Shown: positions 1 to 6,091 of the stretch, one piece after another
How the letters are laid out: the number at the start of each line of letters is the position of its first letter
How positions within the stretch are numbered: position 1 is the first letter of the stretch
DNA from: an uncultured Hungatella sp.
GTDB taxonomy: Bacteria; Bacillota; Clostridia; Lachnospirales; Lachnospiraceae
Direction of reading: 5' to 3'
Length of the DNA stretch: 34,097 bases
NCBI GenBank assembly: GCA_910588505.1
Contig: CAJUPQ010000035.1
Coordinates: 1-34,097, forward strand
The notes under the pieces: generated by a model
What the model was told of the DNA's origin: nothing
Database searches by the model: none
Seen by the model: only the letters and a program-made list of their open reading frames with translations
Made by a program: the position numbers and the translations under genes

Positions 1-27
1 GATTCTTTTCTATGAACAGAGGAGACA

Positions 28-62
28 AAGTGCGTATCCCCAGGGAACTACGCACTTTTCTG
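28..62 (+). terminator. Hairpin terminator of an upstream gene
   Basis: A perfect 9-bp stem (28-36 with 49-57) closes a 12-nt loop and is followed by TTTTC. It probably ends a gene lying upstream of the window and separates it from the citrate synthase gene. No T-run is visible on the other strand. Confidence 0.7.
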
Positions 63-145
63 TTATTAATCAGGAAGGCTTTAAGGAGGTGGTTTGAGAA
101 CCAATCAGAAAAATAGAAGAACATTGGAAAGGAGATGCAAAGAGG

Positions 146-1516
146 ATGAGCTATTTACAAAACAGAGAAGGGTATTTTCAGGAACAGGGGAAAATGTGTG
201 CTGAGAATGACAGGATCAGCAAAGACTTATTTCAGGAGCTTGGGGTGAAAGCCGGGCTGCGGGATGAGAACGGGAACGGAGTCCTTACGGGGCTTACCAA
301 TATTTCGGAGGTGAAGGCCTTTGAATACAAGGATGGAGAGAAGAGGCCCTGTGACGGAAAGCTTCTTTACAGAGGATATGATGTGCGGGATCTGATAAGC
401 GGCAGCAGTGGACAGAGATTTGCGTTCGAGGAGGCTGCCTATCTGCTTCTGTTCGGTGAACTGCCTACCCAGCCCCAGCTAAAGGAATTCTGCGACGTGC
501 TGGCAGAGAGCTGTGACATGCCTACCAATTTTACCAGGGATGTTATTATGAAGGCTCCCAGCTACGATGTCATGAATTCTATGACCAGAAGCGTCCTTAC
601 CCTTGCATCTTATGATAAACAGACGGCTGATTTAAGCGTGGAGAATGTACTCAGGCAGTGTATCCAGCTAATCAGCATATTCCCTATGCTGGCAGTCTAC
701 GGATACCATGCGTATAATCATTATGAAAAGGACGGCAGCATGTATATTCACCGGCCGGACACAGCCCTTTCCATCGCGGAGAATTTCCTGCGCATGATGC
801 GGCCGGATATGCAATATACGGAGCTGGAGGCAAGGGTTTTGGACGTGGCCCTGTTGCTTCATGCAGAGCATGGAGGGGGAAACAACTCTACCTTCACCAC
901 AAGAGTGGTGACCTCCTCCGGATCGGATACGTACTCTGCCATTGCCGCGGCCCTGTGTTCTTTAAAAGGGAAACGGCATGGCGGAGCCAACATTATGGTT
1001 ATGCACATGATGGAGGACATCAAGGATCATATACAGGATTATGAAGACGAGGAAGAGATTGAACAGTATCTGCAGAAAATCCTTCACGGAGAAGCGTTTG
1101 ACCGAAAAGGGCTGATCTATGGAATGGGACATGCAGTATATTCCCTGTCTGATCCCAGGGAAGTGATTTTTAAAGGCTTTGTGGAGAAACTGGCAGTGGC
1201 AAAGGGGAGGGAGCATGACCTGGTTCTCTATAATAATATAGAAAAAGCCGCGCCCAAGATCATTGCCAGGGAGAGGAAGATTTTTAAGGGAGTCAGCCCC
1301 AATGTGGATTTTTACAGCGGGTTTGTCTATGACATGCTGGGAATTCCAAACGAACTATACACTCCCTTATTTGCGGTGGCCAGGATTGCAGGATGGAGCG
1401 CTCACCGGATTGAGGAGATTGTTTCAGCCAATAAGATTATCCGGCCTGCGTACAAGAGCCTGGTGAAGGGGATGGAGTATCCACAGAGAAGTGAGAGGAG
1501 GGCTAAAGACCAATGA
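146..1516 (+). CDS. Citrate synthase (citrate/2-methylcitrate synthase family)
   Basis: A 456-residue protein of the citrate synthase family, which condenses acetyl-CoA with oxaloacetate in the cytosol. The active-site elements are visible: His241 in AEHGGGNNSTF, His329 in GMGHAVY and Asp388 in SPNVDFYSG, matching the family's two His and one Asp. The length fits the longer clostridial members, which carry an N-terminal extension. The ATG at 146 follows AAAGGAGATG. The stop codon overlaps the start of the MarR gene by four bases (ATGA), so the two are co-transcribed and probably translationally coupled. No aconitase or isocitrate dehydrogenase gene is nearby. Family assignment is firm. Whether it prefers acetyl-CoA or propionyl-CoA, and whether it is a Si- or Re-type enzyme in vivo, cannot be read here, although the fold family is that of Si-citrate synthase. 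Confidence 0.93.
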   Translation: MSYLQNREGYFQEQGKMCAENDRISKDLFQELGVKAGLRDENGNGVLTGLTNISEVKAFEYKDGEKRPCDGKLLYRGYDVRDLISGSSGQRFAFEEAAYLLLFGELPTQPQLKEFCDVLAESCDMPTNFTRDVIMKAPSYDVMNSMTRSVLTLASYDKQTADLSVENVLRQCIQLISIFPMLAVYGYHAYNHYEKDGSMYIHRPDTALSIAENFLRMMRPDMQYTELEARVLDVALLLHAEHGGGNNSTFTTRVVTSSGSDTYSAIAAALCSLKGKRHGGANIMVMHMMEDIKDHIQDYEDEEEIEQYLQKILHGEAFDRKGLIYGMGHAVYSLSDPREVIFKGFVEKLAVAKGREHDLVLYNNIEKAAPKIIARERKIFKGVSPNVDFYSGFVYDMLGIPNELYTPLFAVARIAGWSAHRIEEIVSANKIIRPAYKSLVKGMEYPQRSERRAKDQ

Positions 1517-1971
1517 TGGAGTCCTTGTTAAATCATAAAGAAGAACAGTTTTTTCTGGATAATTTTAATGTGGATCGGATCTTCTATACCATTGGGAGGG
1601 CGGATTATCTGTTTCTCTATCATATAAAGCACTGTGAAACCCGGAGCAAACAAGGAAAGCGGGTATATCTGTCTGTGCTGGCAGATACCATGAACATGCC
1701 CATTCCCCAGATTTCAAAGGCGGTGGAGAACCTGAGGAACAAAGGTTATGTGTCATGGAAGACAGACAGCGAGGCGGGAAAGACCTATGTGAAGCTGACC
1801 AGCAAGGCGGTGGAGCTGATGCGGGACGAACGGGAGAGGATGGAGAACTCCTACAAGCGGATACTGGAGGAGATAGGCGAGGAGGAGCTGGAGAGAACCA
1901 TCCGGACCATGAGGACCATCACCGGTATTTTAAAGGAGATGGCGGCTGAACCGGAAGAAGATCAGTCTTAA
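1513..1971 (+). CDS. MarR-family transcriptional regulator
   Basis: A 152-residue protein with a winged helix-turn-helix at about residues 40-110. The recognition-helix region (MNMPIPQISKAVENLRNKGY) is followed by a wing and TYVKLTSKAVELM, as in MarR proteins. The C-terminal helix is highly charged and would form the dimer interface. The start overlaps the citrate synthase stop as ATGA, with GAGAGGAGGG just upstream; the ATG at 1516 is an equally usable alternative. Being the second gene of a two-gene unit suggests that it regulates its own operon, but no operator was identified. The inducer is unknown. Confidence 0.85.
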   Translation: MMESLLNHKEEQFFLDNFNVDRIFYTIGRADYLFLYHIKHCETRSKQGKRVYLSVLADTMNMPIPQISKAVENLRNKGYVSWKTDSEAGKTYVKLTSKAVELMRDERERMENSYKRILEEIGEEELERTIRTMRTITGILKEMAAEPEEDQS

Positions 1972-2199
1972 AGGCCGGCAAAAAAGAGCTTCCCGGAATC
2001 GTTAGAAAAGGAGACAAAAACAGGATGGATTAACCCTGATTTCGGACGGAAGTTCAAAGGAAGATTTTACTTGGCCTATTGTAGCTTCAGCCTGATTTGG
2101 CAATAAAAAAAGAAGTTAAAGGAAATATTAGCAATGCCAAAAGTTTGAAAACCGATGTAAATATATAAAATACACAAAAATAATTGCGCAAATATAGTA

Positions 2200-2246
2200 T
2201 ACTTATGCCATCAACAGAAAGGAGCCAAACAGAATGAAGCAGATAA
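2200..2246 (+). repeat. 47-nt direct repeat, copy A (matches 3579-3625)
   Basis: This stretch matches 3579-3625 at 43 of 47 positions, counted by eye. It covers a -10-like box, the AGAAAGGAG ribosome binding site and the first codons MKQI. Copy B is the functional leader of the HIRAN-domain gene. Copy A is the same leader without that gene. The two copies flank the XRE-Uma2 pair. Confidence 0.85.
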
Positions 2247-2296
2247 GCTTGTGGGGCTTAGTGGCACGGGACCCGGTAGCAGGTAATAGTGTCTGA
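2234..2296 (+). pseudogene. 20-codon ORF fused to the duplicated leader, likely a remnant
   Basis: ATG at 2234 is preceded by AGAAAGGAGCC, and the ORF reads MKQISLWGLVARDPVAGNSV before TGA. The first four residues equal those of the HIRAN-domain protein at 3613, after which the sequences diverge. It may be a leftover of a duplicated gene start or a real tiny peptide. I favour a remnant. Confidence 0.4.
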
Positions 2297-2550
2297 AAAG
2301 AAGTCTCTTAAACTTAGCAAAACTTAGTATTTTTCTACATAAGAGCCCTGCTGCCTTCCAGGGGAATGGGGCCCAGTTGGGCCTGATTAACTGCCAGCCA
2401 TTTGGTGGTGAGGTGTTTTCCAAGGTGGCAACACCATTAAGCGTGATACGATACCTCTGGCATGTGACTGCGCTTTTCCAGAATGGCAACACTTGGGAAT
2501 GTCCTTTGGATGAGCTTCGGGAAGGCAGCGGGCTTATATTTTGCCTAAAG

Positions 2551-2569
2551 AAAAAAGCCCTCCAGGGCT
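2551..2569 (-). terminator. Intrinsic terminator of the Uma2 gene
   Basis: On the minus strand, AGCCC-TGGA-GGGCT forms a 5-bp stem with a tetraloop, followed by a run of T (the A-run at 2550-2555 on the plus strand). It lies about 30 bp past the Uma2 stop codon. Confidence 0.75.
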
Positions 2570-2598
2570 GAACTCCGGAGGAACGTTTGAAAAGCTGA

Positions 2599-3156
2599 TT
2601 ACAGACCTAGAGCCTTAAAATCAATCCATAAATCGTCGTAGATATTGACCTTTATTTTGTCTTTGAAAGTGTAGGCCGTAGCTTTGAAGTTATCTTGTTC
2701 CAGAAAATATACCCATACTGATTGGTCTTTAGGATTCACAATCCAATACTCCCTCACTCCTGCATCAGCATACAAGTTCAATTTCCGGATGTAGTCATGG
2801 CTGGAATTGCTGGGAGAAACAATCTCCACAATCCAATCCGGAGCCCCAGTGCAGCCCCGATCTGTCAGCTTATTGGGATCGCAGATCACACTGATATCCG
2901 GTTCCACCACGTTTTTATCATCTTCGGAAAACAGTTTGACAGCGAAGGGGGCTGGGTAGACCTCACAAGGGCCGTCCTTAGCTTGGAGATAATTAAAAAT
3001 AGTGTTGAACAAAAAGCCGAGGATTCGTTGGTGTATCCTGCTGGGAGCCGCCATGTAATAGATTTGACCGTCTATCAGTTCGGCTCTGACGTTTTCCGGG
3101 AGGTTGTAATAATCCTCTTCGGTGTAAATGTTTGCGTGGGCTAATGCTTCTGACAT
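2599..3156 (-). CDS. Uma2-family (DUF820) PD-(D/E)xK nuclease-like protein
   Basis: A 185-residue protein with the Uma2 arrangement: an N-terminal RAELIDGQIYYM block, then VEPDISVICD with Asp87, GAPDWIVEIVSPS with Glu111, and IRKLNLYADAGVREYWIV with Lys125. These correspond to the restriction-endonuclease-like core (D, E and K residues) of the family. The biological role of Uma2 proteins is not well established; they are frequent in cyanobacteria and scattered in Firmicutes, often beside mobile DNA. Translation starts at 3156 after AGAAAGGAGAATCCT. The gene lies 26 bp downstream of the XRE regulator on the same strand, so the two form an operon. Nuclease activity is inferred only from the family. 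Confidence 0.85.
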   Translation of the reverse strand: MSEALAHANIYTEEDYYNLPENVRAELIDGQIYYMAAPSRIHQRILGFLFNTIFNYLQAKDGPCEVYPAPFAVKLFSEDDKNVVEPDISVICDPNKLTDRGCTGAPDWIVEIVSPSNSSHDYIRKLNLYADAGVREYWIVNPKDQSVWVYFLEQDNFKATAYTFKDKIKVNIYDDLWIDFKALGL

Positions 3157-3182
3157 AGGATTCTCCTTTCTGGGTGAATGTG

Positions 3183-3419
3183 TTATGCGGTTTCTGGTGG
3201 TTGGGGGCTTTCTGTATCGGGGATATATTCCATGAGGTCTCCAGGTTGACAGTTAAGGACTTCACATAGTCGGGATATGGTTTTACTATCAATTCCACCA
3301 GTGCCATTTTTTAAAGCCGTTAATGTGCCTTGTCCTATTAATTTTTCTTTGCGTATTTTGTAGGTTGTCCATCCTTTCTCATCTAATAGCTTGAATAGCT
3401 TTTGATAGCTGATAGCCAT
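3183..3419 (-). CDS. XRE-family small HTH regulator
   Basis: A 78-residue protein made almost entirely of a Cro/CI-type helix-turn-helix: YQKLFKLLDEKGWTTYKIRK, then LIGQGTLTALKNGTGG and ISRLCEVLNCQPGDLMEY. It belongs to the short YozG-like XRE proteins. Its start at 3419 follows AAAGGAGT. It is the first gene of the XRE-Uma2 unit and is divergent from the HIRAN-domain gene at 3613. A perfect inverted repeat and extra half-sites of TTGTGCATA type lie between the two, one of them within its own promoter spacer, which points to autoregulation and control of both directions. Confidence 0.87.
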   Translation of the reverse strand: MAISYQKLFKLLDEKGWTTYKIRKEKLIGQGTLTALKNGTGGIDSKTISRLCEVLNCQPGDLMEYIPDTESPQPPETA

Positions 3420-3481
3420 ATTGTAATACTCCTTTCCAGCGAAGGGGATGTTAAAAAGCAGGCATCTTCCCCACTATACAT

Positions 3482-3510
3482 AATATATCACAACACATGC
3501 ACAAAAACAA
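3482..3510 (-). promoter_or_regulatory. Promoter of the XRE-Uma2 unit
   Basis: On the minus strand a -35 TTGTTT (3505-3510) and a -10 TATATT (3482-3487) are separated by exactly 17 bp. The spacer contains TGCACAA at 3498-3504, a half-site of the operator at 3534-3571. Confidence 0.6.
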
Positions 3511-3533
3511 GTGTACAATAAAAATATTCACTT

Positions 3534-3580
3534 AATCTTGTGCATAATGCAAATAGACTATGCACAAGATTTTGTGCATA
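3534..3580. promoter_or_regulatory. Palindromic operator between XRE and HIRAN-domain genes
   Basis: AATCTTGTGCATA (3534-3546) and TATGCACAAGATT (3559-3571) form a perfect 13-bp inverted repeat with a 12-bp spacer. A third half-site, TTTGTGCATA, follows at 3571-3580, and TGCACAA recurs at 3498-3504. The array covers the plausible plus-strand promoter (TAGACT 3554-3559, 17 bp, CATACT 3577-3582) and one half-site lies in the minus-strand promoter. The natural candidate ligand is the adjacent XRE protein. Confidence 0.8.
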
Positions 3581-3625
3581 CTTATATTATCAACAGAAAG
3601 GAGCAAAACAGAATGAAGCAGATAA
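3579..3625 (+). repeat. 47-nt direct repeat, copy B (leader of the HIRAN-domain gene)
   Basis: Partner of 2200-2246, differing at four positions. It holds the ribosome binding site and first codons of the HIRAN-domain gene. Confidence 0.85.
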
Positions 3626-4050
3626 CCAACATGGGAAAAGCTGTTTGCACCATGGCTAATGAAATAAAAAAGTCCGGCTATTCCCTGTCAGATGCTTTCA
3701 AAAAAGCATGGCAGAGAGTGAAATTTCCCATGATCGTCAGGGCCAGAGGGACAAGCTTTGGGAACCGCCAGGAGTGCCTGGGATTCCTCAAACAGTTCAG
3801 GCCGGATGATTTAAGCGTCACACTGGAAAAGGAGCCTGGAAATCAGTTTGACAGCAACGCAATACGGATCGTGGTTCATATCCATCCCATTTCCAAAAAG
3901 ACAATCATTGGATACGTACCAGAGGGGTTAGCTAGGGAACTTTCCAAGGTGATTGATACCGGAGTTGAGGTAAAGGCTAAACTGCTGGACATTATCGGAG
4001 GGTATGGGCACAAGGAAACCTTGGGAACGTTGGTAAACTTTTCGATATAA
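3613..4050 (+). CDS. HIRAN-domain protein
   Basis: A 145-residue protein. Residues from about 40 to the end read as a HIRAN domain: VRARGTSFGNRQECLGFL, then LEKEPGNQFDSNAIRIVV, and IIGYVPEGLARELSKVID. HIRAN domains bind 3' single-stranded DNA ends in eukaryotic HLTF; stand-alone bacterial versions are common near phage and mobile DNA and have no settled function. The reading frame extends upstream to 3511, but AGAAAGGAG directly precedes ATG 3613, and the frame upstream of it is operator DNA, so I start it there. The gene is divergent from the XRE-Uma2 pair and shares its operator region. A role in DNA-end sensing or repair is inference only. Confidence 0.8.
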   Translation: MKQITNMGKAVCTMANEIKKSGYSLSDAFKKAWQRVKFPMIVRARGTSFGNRQECLGFLKQFRPDDLSVTLEKEPGNQFDSNAIRIVVHIHPISKKTIIGYVPEGLARELSKVIDTGVEVKAKLLDIIGGYGHKETLGTLVNFSI

Positions 4051-4057
4051 AGAAGAT

Positions 4058-4145
4058 GCCCTTACCAGAGCGGTAATCTCTGATAGGGGCCAGTAACCCG
4101 TTAACCTGATAAGTAAGGGCTATGCAGGAAGTATACCATTCCTGC
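4058..4145 (+). ncRNA. Candidate structured RNA (closed multi-branch plus hairpin)
   Basis: GCCCTTAC (4058-4065) pairs perfectly with GTAAGGGC (4113-4120) and encloses a hairpin of CAGAG (4066-4070) with CTCTG (4078-4082) plus a GC-rich second arm. Immediately after it, GCAGGAA (4124-4130) pairs with TTCCTGC (4139-4145). The block starts 8 nt after the HIRAN-domain stop and ends before a small ORF. It matches no riboswitch class I know. It may be a leader, a terminator region or an independent RNA. Confidence 0.4.
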
Positions 4146-4175
4146 TGCCTTCTGTAAAGAGAGGATTTGGACGAG

Positions 4176-4403
4176 ATGCACAGATTGCACAGTGACAATG
4201 AAAGTTTGGAGCGCATAGAGGGGGACCCAATAGCGGCCTCTGACATGATTAAGGTGTTAAGTGAGAAGCACAACATTCTTTCAATCAGCCAGGAGGCCGT
4301 ACCGGAACACCTACAGGGTCACACTTTGATTGTCTATTGGCGGGAAAGAGATTGTATTGGAATGAATAAAATCGTTCATTACCCTGCTCTTATTGTAATT
4401 TGA
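4176..4403 (+). CDS. Small hypothetical protein
   Basis: A 75-residue reading frame preceded by AGAGAGGAT at a good distance from ATG 4176; an in-frame TTG at 4167 is too close to that site. The protein is rich in charged residues (ESLERIEGDP, DMIKVLSEKHN) and has no signal peptide, membrane segment or motif I recognise. The hydrophobic ending (VHYPALIVI) overlaps the -35 box of the next promoter. Its place after a structured stretch in accessory DNA makes decay or a spurious ORF possible. Confidence 0.4.
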   Translation: MHRLHSDNESLERIEGDPIAASDMIKVLSEKHNILSISQEAVPEHLQGHTLIVYWRERDCIGMNKIVHYPALIVI

Positions 4404-4421
4404 CGGTTTTTGCCCTATAAT
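4393..4421 (+). promoter_or_regulatory. Promoter candidate ahead of the small ORF and AraC gene
   Basis: TTGTAA (4393-4398) and a perfect TATAAT (4416-4421) are separated by 17 bp. Just downstream, AAAGCAGGTT (4431-4440) is the exact reverse complement of AACCTGCTTT (4520-4529), which spans codons 2-5 of the 34-codon ORF. The transcript could fold so that the ORF's start region is paired. Confidence 0.55.
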
Positions 4422-4515
4422 AAAGGTATCAAAGCAGGTTACAACAGACCAGGGTTTTTGGAGTCAGAGAAATAATAATGATGTAATAGAAACCATACCA
4501 TCGGGAGGTAATCAA

Positions 4516-4620
4516 ATGAAACCTGCTTTTTCTGTCATCCTGTATATCAGCGCTTCATTATGTACTATAAGAAATACATGGAACTCAAGGCGGCAGGATA
4601 ACAGAAATACAGTTTTATAA
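4516..4620 (+). CDS. 34-residue ORF, possibly frameshifted remnant
   Basis: ATG 4516 sits six bases after GGGAGGT (4503-4509), an excellent ribosome binding site. The product starts MKPAFSVILYISASL and is hydrophobic at first, then basic. Near 4560 the next frame reads MYYKKYMELKAAG before a stop, which looks more protein-like than the open frame. A small deletion in a slightly longer protein is therefore possible. No family is recognised. Confidence 0.35.
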   Translation: MKPAFSVILYISASLCTIRNTWNSRRQDNRNTVL

Positions 4621-4678
4621 AACAGAGTCAATGATAAACAGCGAATCTTCTGTATAAGTCCAGAAAGGAGTACCAGCC

Positions 4679-5557
4679 ATGCAGTCGTCGTCCTCATTTA
4701 TGAATAAGATCCGCTTCAACTTTCTCTACATTGACAAGTATACCTTTGGAAGAACATGGATCTATCCGGAGAGCGCGATTCCCTACAATATGTTGCGGTA
4801 TATTATTGACGGCAGCGCGGAGTTTATGGTGGATGATGAGATCGTGATGGTGAGAAAAGGACAGGTTGCCTATATACCGGAGAGTTGCCGTCTGGCCTGT
4901 CGGGCGTTGGAGGATAATTTTTCCTTTTACAGCATCCGTTTTACTACATCCGTGTTCTATGAGGGGGCCAATTTTTTAAGGGAATACTATCATTTTCCCC
5001 TGGTGATGGATGTGGGGGAGGAGATCGAAGCCTATTTTGGCGGTATCTACAAGTGGGTGCGCACGGACAAGAAGTCCAAGGTGTTCCATGTGCGGGGGGC
5101 TCTGGACAGCCTGATTGCCAGCCTGATCGACATCCTGAATTTTGATGAGCCGGGGGATGTGAAGGCGGAGATCAACAGTCTGGAGTACAATCTGGAACAG
5201 ATCCGCAGGAGGGTGAAGAGCTCTGCGGTCCAGACAGATCCCAGGATACAGACGGTGATCGATTACATCATGCTTAATCCCACGGAGGAGTACACTTCGG
5301 AAAAGCTTTGCGATATGGCGGAGGTGGCGGCCACCACATTCCGCCGCCTGTTTAAAGGAGCCACCGGGAAGACGGCCACGGAGTTTATCCGGCAGGTGCG
5401 CCTGACCATGGCTGCCAGGCTTCTTTTGGTGTCCAACGACCCGGTAAACTGCATTGCCCATGACGTGGGGTTTGAGGACTCCAATCATTTTATACGGGTG
5501 TTTCGGCAGGCGTTTGGAATGACGCCGAATCAGTACAGGAAAAGGTCCCAGGAGTGA
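4679..5557 (+). CDS. AraC-family transcriptional regulator
   Basis: A 292-residue protein. Residues 1 to about 150 form a cupin-like ligand-binding half (YIDGSAEFMVDDEIVMVRKGQ, then YIPESCRLACRAL), and about 190-290 form the two-HTH DNA-binding half ending in GFEDSNHFIRVFRQAFGM followed by TPNQYRK, the classic AraC signature. The start follows AGAAAGGAGTACC. It lies ahead of the sugar ABC operon on the same strand, separated by a terminator and a strong promoter, so it is the likely local activator that senses the imported sugar or a product of it. The ligand is not deducible. Confidence 0.92.
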   Translation: MQSSSSFMNKIRFNFLYIDKYTFGRTWIYPESAIPYNMLRYIIDGSAEFMVDDEIVMVRKGQVAYIPESCRLACRALEDNFSFYSIRFTTSVFYEGANFLREYYHFPLVMDVGEEIEAYFGGIYKWVRTDKKSKVFHVRGALDSLIASLIDILNFDEPGDVKAEINSLEYNLEQIRRRVKSSAVQTDPRIQTVIDYIMLNPTEEYTSEKLCDMAEVAATTFRRLFKGATGKTATEFIRQVRLTMAARLLLVSNDPVNCIAHDVGFEDSNHFIRVFRQAFGMTPNQYRKRSQE

Positions 5558-5660
5558 GGCGTTATCAGGATTAGCCGGGAAATTGTCTAAGTCCCTGGGG
5601 CCAGTGGGGGATGATGGCTGATCACGGATGGAATGCTGATAAAATGTTCATAGAACGATT

Positions 5661-5694
5661 AAGGTTCCGGCAGTACAATGCCGGGGCCTTTTTT
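5661..5694 (+). terminator. Intrinsic terminator downstream of the AraC gene
   Basis: A 12-bp stem with two G-T wobbles (5661-5672 with 5679-5690) closes a 6-nt loop and runs into six T residues. It is about 100 bp past the AraC stop codon. Confidence 0.85.
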
Positions 5695-6016
5695 GGCGGC
5701 TTCTGCCTTATTGAAATTAAGCCTGTAGGAACGATTTCTTGTGCAAAATAATGAAATTGGTGTATTTTTTTATGGCCTCAGTATATTGTTGAGTGATGTT
5801 AGAGCGATGGTGTTGCGAACCCGAAAGGATTTATCCCCCTGTAATGGAAAGCAATATCAAGATTCCGTTCTTCCGCAGATTAGGGTATTCGGGTTTTTAT
5901 GTTCGTATATGACGAACTTAAAGATCCGATTTATTCGTGTTAGGAAGGGATAAAACCAAACATGACAAAAAAATAAATTAATGGTTGTTTTGTGCTATTA
6001 TAAGTTGTCCAGCATG
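5695..6016. other. Intergenic region upstream of the sugar operon
   Basis: No gene is supported. A 70-codon frame at 5741-5953 lacks a ribosome binding site. Two inverted repeats are visible: GTTCGT-ATATG-ACGAAC at 5901-5917, and the distant pair AACCCGAA (5818-5825) with TTCGGGTT (5888-5895). Either could be an operator for the AraC protein or part of a folded upstream RNA, but nothing here proves this. Confidence 0.45.
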
Positions 6017-6045
6017 TTGAAATGCATAAAGAAAATGAATATAAT
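6017..6045 (+). promoter_or_regulatory. Strong promoter of the sugar ABC operon
   Basis: TTGAAA (6017-6022) and TATAAT (6040-6045) are spaced by 17 bp, near the sigma-A consensus. The predicted 5' UTR is about 40 nt to the AAAGGAG site of the binding-protein gene. Confidence 0.8.
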
Positions 6046-6091
6046 ACCATTAGAAACAGCAAATTGACCAACAAAGAAAAGGAGAAGAAAA

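Larger units (their letters stand above)
1972..2550. other. Gene-poor accessory stretch after the MarR gene
   Basis: No convincing gene is seen. The stretch is AT-rich up to about 2210 and then carries the 47-nt repeat with a 20-codon ORF. A 64-codon ORF at 2377-2571 (+) lacks a ribosome binding site and resembles nothing I recognise. Short direct repeats (AACTTAG twice near 2310-2330) and a small palindrome (GGCCCAGTTGGGCC near 2370) are present. The composition and repeat content suggest decayed accessory DNA. Confidence 0.5.

Noticed and set aside
2377..2571. 64-codon ORF ahead of the Uma2 gene
   Set aside because: It has no ribosome binding site, runs into the Uma2 terminator hairpin and shows no known motif.
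4400..4421. TTGACG paired with TATAAT
   Set aside because: The spacing is only 10 bp; TTGTAA at 4393 with a 17-bp spacer is the better -35 box.
5741..5953. 70-codon ORF between the AraC gene and the sugar operon
   Set aside because: It begins at a GTG with no ribosome binding site, has no recognisable motif and sits among inverted repeats.
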